Source: Scortum barcoo
Lineage: Eukaryota > Chordata > Actinopteri > Centrarchiformes > Terapontidae
DNA length: 64,000 bases
NCBI GenBank assembly: GCA_023238725.1
Contig: CM041553.1
Coordinates: forward strand, 21,138,001 to 21,202,000
Reading direction: 5' to 3'
Made by a program: the position numbers and the translations under genes
Notes under the pieces: generated by a model
Told to the model about the DNA's origin: nothing
Seen by the model: only the letters and a program-made list of their open reading frames with translations
Database searches by the model: none
Part shown: piece by piece, positions 1 through 13,192 of the stretch
Position numbering within the stretch: the first letter of the stretch is position 1
How the letters are laid out: every line of letters starts with the position of its first letter

Positions 1-3000
1 ATAAAGATAATTAAAAACAGAAATTAGTTTCTGATAATCAGAAGATATATCGGTCACTGTAGGGGACGTACCAGGCTGCATTCTTGTATTTTGGCGGTGG
101 AGCAATTCTTGTGATCCTGAATGTGTATCTGCGGAAGGAAATTAGGTTTCTATTGGCCAAGGTTTCATTCATCTATTCATTCTTTTTTTATTCATTAATT
201 TCCTTCAAATCTATATAAATACCACCTAGGGGTTTTCAGCAACATCATAGGAATTCTTCAAATTAAAAGCCAGCTGTGTTGGATGTAGGTCTATTGTTTG
301 AGCAGCCTTTGTGGGAGGAAGTCGCTTAGCAGAAAGCAAATAGGAGAACTCTTCCCCCGGCAGAGGGAAATCCTGTACAGAGTGACAAAGCAGAAAATCC
401 CTCAATGACAAGAATCCCTCTCTCTAAAATAAAAAATACCAATCAGACTCTCAATAAGGCTTAAGCCTCCTCTGACTGTTTCTCCCGGTACTTTTGGTAA
501 GCTACTAAAATATTGCCGTTTATGAGGGATTTGGGGAATAATTCTCCTGAGGTATTTGTATGAAAGTCACTCAGCAAAACAATCCACTCTTAAGGACACA
601 ATGCAAAGCATGTGATCAGTTGCAAAGCCCTGCTGGTTTCAGGCCAAAGTCACACTCCTTATGAATATACAATAGTACTGTACAGCTTTGGAAATGTGAT
701 ATTAATTGTTCCTCATGTCTTAAATTTTGAACAGATTACTTTAATCTCCGCATTATATGATTTATTTGTGCAAATGAAATGTGAAAATTACAAAACAAGT
801 CTCTAGTAGGCTGTTCTTATCCTGAATATAATAAGGGGGCATTGCTGAAGTGCCTCAAAACTTCCTTACAACTCAAAAGCAAATAATGACAGAAAATAGA
901 TAAAAGTCTCATAACGCACAAACAGGCAGCATGTGTGAGCCTGTGAGTTATTTTCATGGCAGGCACCAGGTGCAACAACCCTTGTGTAATTTTAGATTAA
1001 TGCGTTAAAAGGGATGGGTACATGTCTTTGGGATCAAAGGTCAAGAGAGAGTAAAAACAACAGTTCAAGAGAGTTCAGTGTACCTCAGCTCTTTGAAAGA
1101 TTTCCATCCCAAAACACATCCCGAAGGCTTCACATTACTGCAATGAACTCTTGGAAAGCCAGTTTGTGTGTAGATGTTTAACGATAAAATGTGACAAAAT
1201 AAAGATTTGTCAATACAAACATAAAATTATTGTACTCATTTAACTAATTAATAAGTAAACATAGACTAATCAGCATCTAAATCCATGAATGGTTGTTTTG
1301 TTTCATGAGGTCAAGGTCCTCTCTAACTGCTCTGGTGAAGTTGAAAGGAAATAAAATACTCCAGCGCCCTCTAGTGTTGATATGGAAGCTCTGAAAATGT
1401 GCACCTAAAAAGCTTAAGATTGACAGTTGACTGTTCACATGAAAAAGCATTTAGCTGTTGGTATTAATAAGACTTAATTAACTTTTAAGAAATAACAGAT
1501 GTGATTTGTGTGGAATGATATGGAACAGTAAAGAGATACAGAAACAGTGGTATTCCCTGGTTACTTCAGGCACATTTTTGTGAATGAGCAATACTTACAT
1601 TTAAAAATATTTTAAATAATAAATACTATTCAATGAAAAGATGTGAAGTAGAGGCTTAAGATGCAAGAATTCATGTACAGGCAGCAGTCCGAGAATTTTA
1701 TGTAACTTTTACCAAACTCCTGACTTAGTGCAAGGAATAACCCCCTGCGGTTGCTTTCTCTTCACTATGACTGTCTAATACCATTCTCACATCACATGCC
1801 ACAATTATCTCTCATGCACCATCTTATACTCACTTGTGATAAACTTGAACTGCATCACTAGGGGCAGGTAACTCAAGTCCTACCTAGAGGCCGTGGCAGA
1901 GTATCATGGCTTCAGACTTCAAGGGCGCTGCTCAGATGCTTCACACTGGGTTGTATACAGCCTCCGAGTAAGAAGCCGATAGAACTGCATCACTGGTTAA
2001 AAAAAAAAAAAGAAAAAAAACAGACGTGCGTAATCTTGAAGTTACCCTCTCCACTCCTTGGCTGCTGCTTGAGACTCTGCCTGTGAAAATCAGAAATTGG
2101 TGACAAGGCTCAACCTTGAGCCCAGTGCCAATGAAACAGCTATTACTCAGTTATGCAAGACTGGATGGCACACATCAGGAACCCTGTATTTTAGCAGCAC
2201 TCTGCACAAAACACCTCGGGAGATGCAGGCAAAAGCTCTGTCCACAAAGCAAACAATGTGCAAAGTGTATTGCTCCTGAATCTGTATACCCTGGTATAAA
2301 GCTTAGGGGATAAGCATGCCTTAGCTTGACTACCTCTTTCATCACTGGTGTCTGCTAGCTTTTGGACTACAGCTACAACAGGCACACTGACTTAGAGCAG
2401 CCACCTCTGCAATGGAGGCTTTGTACATCATCAACTGGGATTCAATTTCTGTGACCAGTACTGGGATGCAGGGAAAAGTCCTGTTTGCAGACAGTGGCCT
2501 GACCCAGAAGTTTGCAGTTCACAGTCACTACACATACAGGTTTGTATCTGTCCAGCCACCATTTCCAGCTATGTGATCTAACTCCACACCACATGGTGAC
2601 AGCTGACAACTATGCTTCTCTTTGTACAAGTGTCCAAGACGTGTGGCAGAAGATCTGATAATACAACAACAAAGCTGATCATTGATTTTTGGTGTTCTGG
2701 GATTGAGGACACTATTTTCAAACAACAATTTTTAACAGGCTACAACCCAATTATCCTATTCCAAGTTTCTTCATCAACTTGTCGCCCACATGAGTGCTGA
2801 AGTCCCTGAGCAGACCTATGGAGTCCCCAAGAGGTACCCTCCCATCTTCGCCTCTCCAGGCCTGGCTCTGGGAGGGTTGGCCCTAGTCCTGGTTGCATTT
2901 TTAGCAAAACACTTTTCTTGTACTCTGGCCCTTCACCTGGGACCAATTTGCCTTTGGAGCCCTGCAAGGAGCTGTTGCCTCTGACAACACAGCTCCGAGA

Positions 3001-6000
3001 GTCACAGGGGGGTGGAAACCCCATCAGTATAATAAGGTCCCAGGCGGTTGGAGAGAAACCCACGGGGCAAAGGCCAATTAGCAGCATTTACAAGTACCAG
3101 GAATACAATTTAGGCAATTCTGACTCCTGTTTTATATCTGTGTATTAGAGATAAACAAATCTCTCTAAATTATCAGCCCAGGAAATGCAATTAAAACTAG
3201 CTAAATCACCCCGTAATGTAACTTTGACTTCAAAGTTGGCAGACAAGCCACATCTGTTAGGACTGTGATGTCTTGAAATAACCATGATTCAGATGGAAAA
3301 ATAATGAAAGAACGTATACATTGACTGTGCAAATACCAATGTCCTAAAAACACAGCAGTTGTGTATTAGAAACATAGAGCCCATGATTAGAAATATCAAA
3401 TCATCACTGATGAATGTGGGTGTGGAAGATGACTCGAAAGTCTCTCTGAATGAATGACCCATTGTGATTTTATGGTGATGATAAAAATGGGGGTAATGTA
3501 AACGTCTTGTCAAAGGAAGTGTTCTCCACAAAAGAAATGACCAGACAACGTTTTCTACTTTCATAATCTTCCAGGTTGTTTGCCCACAGCAAAAAAAAAA
3601 AAAAAAAGCACACAACTTGGATTCATAAGCCTCGGCATGATCAAAGACAAGGGTGCCAGGCAATGTGGGCCTGCTCCTGCTTGACTAGAGACCTTCTGAA
3701 ATTAACCTAGCACTCTTTCCACTACCAAGACAAATTGAATTATAGCAGGTCACCTCAGGTTTTACACTATTTGGCAGCAGTGACTCTGAGGGCCCATGTT
3801 TTCTCACAATGACCCAATTCTCTCACTTTCTGTTAGAGGAAGAGTAGCTGGTGTTGCAGCCAGGTCAGCTGGCATGATGCTGTAAGTGAGCAGAGACTGC
3901 ATTACCTTGTCTGCCCTGGGATTTGAAGAAGAAAGGTTCATGAGGAAGGATTAATCCATTTTCCATATTATGTGTGTTAGAGACTCCTATAAATTGGAAT
4001 CAGGCTGATTTACTGTATTGACCATAACTTTTAATGTGTTGGATATATTATATGGTATATATGTTATGGTAGCTGCTGGGGAGGAACACAATAAAACTTT
4101 ATATTTGGGGGGGAATTTTCACACCAGTTATGTAATCAAATGTGCAATGAAATGCCTTCAGGATGTGAGTGAGGAGGTCCTTGACTGGCCAAGCTGACAC
4201 ATGTTTTAATCTATAGGCAGCCTAAAGCAGCACATAACTGAGCACCTGCTTAAAGCCTGGCTGGCACCAGAGCCACAAACTATCAAATATAAAGTATGTG
4301 GTCTCCCTCCTTTTGGTCACAATTGATTAAATACATCAAGAAAAGAGGGGGGATGTGTGTCTTTGCAAAAAACTAAATTGCACTGAATGAATATTTAACC
4401 ATTATTTATTTTCTGTCATTCAGTGATTGTAGTTATATTACAATTGTATGTTGTCATAGTTATACTTTATTTTTAAATACTACTTTGCATGTGTCACCAC
4501 TAGATGAGGCTCTTGCACCTACTTTTTACTGCAGCAGCACTGCTCACTTTAAATTGTGTGACTTATTTTTCAGCTTAAATATCCATACATGTTCCATTGA
4601 CATATTTTGTTTTTAAATTTCAGATAAGGACTTATCTTGTGGTTCTTTAGCTGATTTTTTATTGGTGACTTTAAAAGGATGCATCGGTATCATGAGTACC
4701 AAATCCTACTTCACCTTCATTACCATCAACATTGATTCAAAGCCATACTTCCTTGATGGCAACCTCAGAATAATAAATATGGGGTAGAGAAGCAATGGGA
4801 ATAGAAATAAAAATAACAGCAAAGGAAAAGAAGAAGGAATCTTTTTTCCATAGAACAAATCAGAGTGTACAGGAGGAAGAATAGAGTGTGAAGAAAGGGG
4901 ATATGATTCAGTGAGGCGAGGATGACATGAGGTATTTCTTGAAGAGATGAGTTTTCAGACTCCAAACGAAGGTGGGGGAATAAGTGGAGAGGAAAAAAAA
5001 CATTTCTCTACCATCAGGGAAAAGACCAGGATGAAGAGCACGCAATGAGCAGACTGCAGGGCAGAGAGAGCTGAAAAAGAAATAGAATTCCAAAAGGATT
5101 CATTTATTTAACCATAATATAACATCAAGGCATGTATTGCACATGTTTCTGTCAATATTCACCTACGCAGAATTCTATCAAACCACCTACCTTTACACCA
5201 CCACACTGCTCTTACGTGTCAGTACACCTCTTGGCCTTGAACTGACATGAACCATGCACCTCTCTTACTGAGCAGTTCCGAAGGCAAAGAGATACATCTC
5301 TGATCAATAACATACTCTACGAGCCCTCTGCAGAAGCCAAAAAAAAAAAAACATCTAGACATTGATAGCACTGTTAATCTGTCAGAGTCAGTACTAGTAG
5401 ATTACAGTGGGAGAGGTCATGGCATTGAACAGTCAAAATTAATCGAGGCTGACACATGTCAGAGCGAGGCATTGCTTGGGCTTGATCTCATCCAAGACAT
5501 CCTGCTCCTCCTCAGAGAAATCACTGGCCCTCTGGCCTCACCACTGAGAGAAGCTGCGGGGAGCGACCCATCAAAGGCATACTTACTGTACACATTGGTA
5601 TTGATCTGGTGCTGTCATCAGGTATTGGCTTATCAGATGGCGTTATTGCCCGCCATGATGGTGCTAAAGTGGCGATGAGAAGTGAAAATATTTGATGCAT
5701 ATGATATTTGTCCTTTAATGCAAAACATGGAGAGAAAAAGCACTCAGGGCACCCTTCGTACAGGGTTTATAAGTAGCAGTAAGTAGCAAATCCTTTACTT
5801 TACATACCAGTTACAAGCCATTTTAAGAGCAAGATGTAGGTTGCCAGGTTGTGAAATATTCCTTTGCCTGGTGTTTATCCTTTCTATTTAGTATTAATGC
5901 CTCTATCCATTCATCCACTTTCTCTTTATTGAGTTACAATGTGGTTACACACGTATAAGTTTGTCTCTTTCTAATAAGCCATCAAGATTGCAGTTATAAA

Positions 6001-7282
6001 GTTAGCAATAAAGACTTTTTACAACTCATCTTAGTGATGAATTCAAGAGTTAAATGACTAAGCAATTTTCTGATGCTTAAACACTGGCAAAAATTATTTT
6101 TCATAATTTGGCAACCCCCCAAAACCACCAAAAGATTTCACTTTAGTTACAACATATAAACCTTTAATAAAGGATGCCATATTAGGAAGTCTCATCAAAA
6201 TGTTTATGCTACGACCATCCAGTGAAAACCATTTGGTAATTTGGTTTCTTTCAGATAAATTGGAGGATTAAGTCCTCCTTAATGGCTTGAAAATTCTCCC
6301 ACTTCATAAGCTGCATAAACCTTTTTAAAAATCCATTTGGTTATCTGAGAAAATGCATTGTCATAAAGTGGGCAGTCTTACAGCTCATGAAAAGTTGCCG
6401 TTCTCACAGTGTTCAGAAATGAAACAATATAAACCATATATTCAATCATCTGCGTGGAAAGGACTGTGTCTTTACATGCTGATGACTCTATTGCAAGTAT
6501 TAACTGCGCGATTGCCACCTTCTATATTACAATTACCCGAAGTGAACTATGATGCACATTTACACTGGTCACTGCATGTCACTACAGATCTGGCATAAAA
6601 TCCACAGAGATGTGTCAGAAATTAGCATTGTGAGCAGTTGGGCATTGACGGTTGTCTTTCACTGTGAATATCAACCACAGTGCTGGTGAATAAGTCCTTT
6701 CTCATCTAATCTTGTCACAAACTCCTACAGAGACTGTGATGTCAGAACCAGGCTGTAAGTTCATGTGTCCATATGAGTGTGTGAATATACAGCTGGTGGA
6801 CTGAGATGCTCCCTGTAAACCTTATGATGGAGTGGACAGTTGTAGTTGTTGATGAATCACAGTCACTGTGTAGTGCAAATGTAAAAAAAAAAAAAAGGGA
6901 GTAGTTTAATTAAAAACCCTTTAATACCAAAATGAACATGTAAATATAGGCAAACATTATAATTACAGTGTTACTGAACTGGTGATTGTATCTACAGATT
7001 TCAGGTCTTGTGTTTATAGGATTGTAAGAGACTAGATAACCCTGATCAGATTTCGGATCAGCTGTGTTCAGTCCAGATTTTGTTTAAAACCTTAAAAAAA
7101 AGCAAGTTCTGTTATAGACTTGGACTTCACTCTCTCTGGACTGTCATGTTAAAAACAGAAAAGGATAGAGCTTTGCTGTCTACAGTGTGGAAAATGACAC
7201 AACAATGCACACACATAACATGACAGAACAAACAGTAGCAAAGCACCATCAAAAGTAAAGTAATGAAACTTGTAACACTTCT
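1..7282. other. Intergenic, no gene recognised
   Basis: AT-rich DNA with only short chance open frames. It holds A-runs near 1999-2020 and 3591-3607, a CTCF-like motif at 1361-1379 (discussed in findings) and a possible repeat remnant near 5.0 kb. I see no exon with a recognisable product. Confidence 0.6.
4908..5093 (-). mobile_element. Possible degraded repeat remnant
   Basis: The minus-strand translation ends in SLKTHLFKKYL, a phrase like those found in degraded teleost repeat-derived frames. No further domain is recognisable, and I do not consider it a gene. Confidence 0.2.
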
Positions 7283-7440
7283 TAATCATCATTTATATGC
7301 AGTGTATAAACATTTAATAAATTATTTTAACACACTATGATGCAGTTTTAAGCACTAAAATGTCTTTATTTATGCATACAGGTAAAAGTAATATGCTTAT
7401 GAATGCTAAATAAGAGATGTTAAAATAAAATGTTTCAACA
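7283..7440. mobile_element. Possible fragment of an AT-rich teleost repeat
   Basis: The words catcatttatatgcagtgta, taaacatttaataaattatt and aacacactatgatgcagtt follow the order of an AT-rich repeat common in fish ('cattataaacatttataa...acacactat' type). It is strongly diverged and could be coincidental. Confidence 0.25.
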
Positions 7441-10400
7441 AATGAATGTATTAAAAAAGAAATATATATACCTTCAGAATAGTAACACTTTTCCCACTTC
7501 CAAACCATCACCCTGATCCCTAAGAAGATATAGATATTGTTAAATACCGTCACCAATGGTGGAATACATAAAATAGAAGCATAGGAGAGAATACAACTTA
7601 AATGTCCACAAAACTGGAAAATTGTATGTAGTTTATCAGGACATCAAATAGACACAAAACACCTACAAACACAAGTAAATATAATGTAAAATAAACAATG
7701 AATAATACAGAAACAGAGCATTAAAACACTCCACACTCACCATGAAATACAACATTTTAATATTGTTTAAATGCTGTCACATATGGTTATAGCCTATAAC
7801 CTTGTGTCTGAGAAGAATAATATGCAAGACAAAACACATGCATGATGACTTAGGAAAGAAATGCCTCTGTTAAACCTTTGCTGACAAGAGTTGTATGTGC
7901 ATTAAACACCACAAGCACACATCGCTGCGGCATTATAGCAGGTAGGAAGTAGACGAATCAATAGATGGCACTGTTTCTCAGGCCTTCGTCTCTGTACCAC
8001 TTCAAACCTCTCCCTCTCTCTTTTCCTTTCTCTCTTTCTCTCCTTTCCCTCCTGGGTGCCTATAGTTGTTCTGTCTAGAACCTACTTCACTAAAATGTTG
8101 AACAGACTCTTGGCCGAAGTATATCTGGAGCCATTTCGAGCAGAATCCTCCAGGGAATCAAACATCATTGCACTTATTGTATCAAAGTACAACCGAAGCC
8201 GGGATAAGTGTTGGGGATGAGACAGATGGTGGTGGACACAATAATGTATACGAGGTTAGAGGCAGATTTATATGCAGTAAAATGTGTCATTCTGTGTTAT
8301 GGGGAGAAGAAAAATGTTAGATGACACATTTCTAAACACATAGAACATACACAGTGTACTCTGCATAGTCTATCTACTCTCTACATGCAATCTATGATAT
8401 GCAGCAATTCATCATGCGCTGTGTGGCCAGGCAGTATATTACATATTGTCACACTGTCGCTTTCGAAACACCCAACACTTAACAGGTCTGCCATCACTTC
8501 CTCTCTTGTAATTACATTAAAAGTATATTTCAGAAAGTTAGAACCAGGGCACGGGTTGAAATGATATCAAAGGCCCTGAAAAACCTGATTTCTTAATCAG
8601 CTTCTTACTGTGAGCGATGCGGTCCAACATGTTCAGTTCTCTCGCAAAGTTCGGTTTTGGTTATTTCATAGGACTGATTTCAGTATTTGTTTTTTTTTCT
8701 CTCTCTCTCTCTTTCAGGTTTGGGCTTGGTTGGAAAAAGGTGCACCGTGTTCTTCTGAAGATGTAGCACTATCAGGTGTTGCAATATGTGAATCAGAAAC
8801 TTGGCAGGCGGCTGACAATCAAATCTAATAAAACCCAAACAGTTCTGATGGAACAGTTGACAGAGCTGACTGTTAAAGCTCAGGTAGGCAGCGTATTTTA
8901 GGAGCACCTGTTGCTATATTCATCGAAAATCTCTTTTCATCCTGACAGTGATCAATACATCAAATGCTTAGACAAATAAAGGAAGAAAAATCTGGTGTCT
9001 GTGGCTGCTGTATGACTGTAATAAGTGTCCCTTTCTGTCTACCTATGTTCCTGCCTACCTGTGCACATTCTGCCTGTGTACTCATTGTGCATGACCAGAA
9101 TCTTTCACAAGGATAGGCGGCTAAAACTAGTGAACTAGCTGCACAAGAATAGCAGAGGAAGAAAAGAAACACAGGGGGGAAAAATGGCTACGACCAAGAA
9201 AGGGTTGGATAAAGCAAACCTGAAAACTGATGCTGTGAATATTTACAGTAACCATGTTGGTTGATGTTGATGTTCATATTCATTATGATAATACTAGGTG
9301 TTTTCGAACATGTGAATAAGACATGAGCTCGTTGGACACGGTAAGAGACGTCAACGCTGGGCTGTGCTCCTTTCTCCACCGCTCATGCATTTTGGGGGAG
9401 TGGCTTACAGAGGCAGGACTGAAGTAAAATCTGGATTACTCTCACTTACCAACCCTAGTTTTAAACTCAAATGAATATACCATTATCATATATCATATAT
9501 AATACACACCTACATTATGGTTGTTTTTACCAAAATTTATCTTTGATTGCTGCACATTAAGTCTTGGGTATTTAAGGTTACAGAGAACTATCCACTTTTC
9601 AAGGGCCTTAACTACTCAACAAAACTATTTTTATAAAATAGGACTTATTACTGTCACCCAGAGCATGTTATAAACTAACAGAGGTATATATATAGATTAA
9701 AAAAAATGAAAGCATATATAGTACATTATTTAAAGACCCCTTTCCTGGCTAAATGAGTAATTTACATTTTCTTGATGTTTGTAAGTCTGTATTATTATGT
9801 TTTGTTTAAGTGCAATACCGGTGTTTTATACTAACTCTAAGTTGTGTATCAGGATAAAATATTCCATGCCGGTGGGATTGTTGCCCTCACCTTTTCTACA
9901 GTCAATCTACCTGCAGATGATTGACTTTGTTGCAAAGACGTCTGGCCTGAAGCTTACAGTACAAAATAAGATTAATTAGCGTGCTGTGTGGTGTTTTTTT
10001 TTATTAATTATAACATTGATCACAGAGACGAGAGTGAAGAGTCTTGATTGATGAGTCAGTGTGAACCCAGAGAGAAACGCTTGAGCTCGTGATATTCTCT
10101 CTTAAACCTTGAAGCTCACCAGCTGCTTCTTCTTCTTTTTTTTTTTTTTTGTTGTTGTTGCCTGAAGTGCACAAACACAATGTGTGTTCAGCGTCCTTTT
10201 GTTCCTCACTGTTTTCTTGAAATACAAGAATAACAGGGTTTCAAATAGCGTAGCACCCACTTGGTTCACATGGGGCTACCTTCTTCGCGGAAGTTACACC
10301 TGGAGCATGAGACAATCACAGCGGTTGCTAGGTAACGGGTCTCCTCATAGTCTCTCCTGTGAGCCTCCACAGAGCCAAGCTTTGCTCAGTGAATCATTCC

Positions 10401-10647
10401 CTACACTTGATACAGGAGTATGACAATGAGTGGACAGTATACAGTAGAAATACAGTGTGTGTGTGTGTTTGTTTTCTTAGCGGTTTTACTATGCCTTAAG
10501 TTAAATATAAATACTCACAGGATGCAGGTTTATTTTCCCGGAAGACATTCTGACTTGTCACAGGGGGAAAAGCACAGGGCTATGTACTGAAATAAAAGGG
10601 CTGAATTTAGCTGCTTACATTTGGTTCTCTGCATGTTGACTCACACT
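7441..10647. other. Intergenic, no gene recognised
   Basis: Non-coding apart from a CT-rich tract and a segment at 8718-8883 bracketed by a strong acceptor and donor but without an open frame throughout (see findings). Confidence 0.55.
7992..8055. repeat. Pyrimidine (CT-rich) tract
   Basis: A low-complexity CT-rich stretch, mostly ctct and ttct units. Confidence 0.8.
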
Positions 10648-10814
10648 CATATTGGTTGGGTTTCCATCCACCTGTTTTCATGTGTATATTGAGTGGGAAT
10701 GGCAAAACATTGAAAAAAAATCTCAAAATATTGCTCATATTTACACTTGTCATTCAAGGTGTAAGAGTTGCTTTATTGATAAAAGCCAAATGTGACCAAG
10801 TGCAATAGAAACAG
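10648..10814. mobile_element. Possible short inverted-repeat element
   Basis: It begins ggttgggtttccatccacct and ends caagtgcaatagaaacaggc. The terminal words gtttccat and (other strand) gtttctat are near-identical inverted ends. It is reminiscent of teleost 'gtttccat' elements, but the evidence is thin. Confidence 0.3.
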
Positions 10815-12278
10815 GCGACATAATGTATTTGAAGCATGCCACTTCAGTGGACATTAGACATTAGATGTGGAGCGATGAGGAGACTGGAACATTCCTCAAA
10901 ATAATCATCATAATCATCACTGTCAGAGGTTTGATTTACATTTAATTCATTTCATTGCATCATCTTGTTGCGGCCTCTTCCTCTGAACTGGCAGCCAACT
11001 GGAGAAACTGTGCCACATATTTCTTTCCTCGATGAACCAACTCCTAACAATTGCATAACGATAGTAGATGGAAACAAACAGTCATTCACATTTTCTTTTG
11101 CTGACTTTCACAAAATTATGTTAAAATCTGCATTACATAGGGATTGAAACCTAGTTTATGTCATGGCTCCGTGGGACACGGAAAATAAATCCAACAGAGT
11201 CAGATAATCTGCTGTGAAAAAGACCTACTGAAGAAAATCCTCCAATGTGACGACCACTTCTCACCTCTACAATAGGCTCACTGATATCCCCTTGTAAAGT
11301 TGATATGGGAAACCATATCAACTGGCAAACAGTTCAGTATTTACACATTCAACACACATGGAGCAACATTTGAAGTCACATTTCTGATGACCTGATGAGT
11401 CCCAAAAGCTTACAAGCCTTGTTCTTTTATGCTATTTTGGCCTCCATCAACTCGCAATGGCCCTTTAGCTGCTAAATGCTCCACCGTGTTCACCAACCGG
11501 TCTCTAACTGTTTCTTTGGTGCTGGACAGGTAGCATACAGCTAGTTTATCAGAGATTTTTCAATTAAACAGACAGGACACTGTGGCTGGAAACAATGCTG
11601 AGAGCGGTGAGACTGAATGGCATAGACGCAGGCCGATAAATCCAAACAATGAATTGAAAGATGCCAAAATGCTACATAGAGCTGAGAAGAACTGCAGAGT
11701 TGGTTGATAATTCCCTTTGGGTTCTTTCACATTACACACATTCATCTGACCCAATGTTCATATCAAAATATTGATTGGTGCTGCTTTAAAATTTGCTTTC
11801 AGTGAAAGATAAAGTAAAGAACCATTAAAGCCGTGTAAAGACAAGGTGTATGTTGCTTTCATCTTTTAAATGAATGCGGTCAGTATTCAGTCACATGTCC
11901 TCTTCACGATGTCCATGAAGTGTACATGTGAATATGTGTGTGCAGATATTGGCTCTTGTTTTTGAGGAGTGCTCTCCTCAGACTAGTGAAATGAATGGTT
12001 TATTATCATGGCCTCTCCAGCTCTGCTCGATAGTGTTGTTTTTCTCTCCTCATCAATTCTAGCCATCTGTTGCTCATTTCATATCTGTCCATCTGAGTTT
12101 GGCCCTGGAACCCTGCATGTTTGGAAGCCTTTGGTTAGAGCTGGAAATATTCATTTATCCATTTCAAATGTGGTTTTCCATAATTATGGAATTTTAAAGC
12201 AATGCCACCAGTTTAAAAAAGGTAATGCTGCATAATTTAACGTCGCACAAATGGCCCGAGCATTTGTACCGCAATAAA
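10815..12278. other. Intergenic, nothing recognised
   Basis: No repeats, RNA genes or coding similarity that I can identify. Confidence 0.5.
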
Positions 12279-13192
12279 TTAAAGGGTTAGTTCACGCAAA
12301 CTACGAAAAATACACACACATTCATACAGATATCAATGAAATTTCTACCTCTGCCACTATACTATGGTAGAGGATAAGACTGCATTAGTGGGGATCACAG
12401 CATTAAAAAATTACATGCAGCAATGAATCTGACAACAACGTCTCTCTTTCCATAAAGTGTCAGCATGGATGATCTCAAGCTCATGCTGTGAGTAGTTTTC
12501 ATAGGTGCTATTTCTTTGGTAGGAAGTAAAAAAAATTCTTGGTGAAATCTGTGTATCATCAGTAACAACAACATTCTTCTGTTATTTCTGGAAGGACATG
12601 TTGCTGTTGAAATTTTTAATTTCAGAATTTCAAAGCAGAAAGCAGCTCTCTCTCTCTGCCTCTTTCTGTCTCTCTTTGGGCTGCCGATGCCTCATTCCAG
12701 ACGTTTAGAGTTTATATATTCGTCCTCTGGTAGATTCAGCCTCAACCTTTTTCTCTCTCTCTCCTTTGTGTGGTGTATTCGAGGAGTTTTACCTCTTATC
12801 CTCTGTCCTCTTTCCAGGTATTTACGATGGACGGGAGGTTGTGTGGCTCAGGTCCTGTGTGTTCAGCAGCCCCTGGAAATTGCTCGACACCCTCCTGGAT
12901 CCATATCGTGAATTTTCCATATTGTTATTTTTCTAGTTTTAGCTGTGACTACTCCGTACAACACAAGCCTGTCCCTCCTCATTTTGCCTCCTTTTTTATT
13001 TCCACACAAGAAATCTTTTTGGGCGATTTTTCCCTCATCCCAGTCGAGAGTCTAACAGTAGAGGGTGTCACATGCTGTAAGGACTGTGAAGGCCTTTGAA
13101 GCAAATTTGGGATGTGGGCTGTATAAATAAAATTGAGTTGAGTAAGCAAGGAAATATGTTATTTTGTAATTTGGGGCGAAGTGACCCTTTAA
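12279..13192. mobile_element. MITE-like element, copy 1, with TTAA-type ends
   Basis: The left end reads TTAAAGGGTTAGTTCACGC. The right end, read on the other strand, is TTAAAGGGTCACTTCGCCCC, so the termini are inverted repeats and TTAA occurs at both edges (12279-12282 and 13189-13192). The interior has no recognisable transposase. It shares the 15-base block CTATTTCTTTGGTAG (12508-12522) with the copy at 25.8 kb. TTAA target sites are typical of piggyBac-type transposons, so this may be a non-autonomous piggyBac relative; that class assignment is inference. Confidence 0.7.

Noticed and set aside
8068..8085. Steroid response element at tgttctgtctagaac
   Set aside because: The half sites are everted (TGTTCT first, AGAAC second), the opposite of the receptor palindrome.
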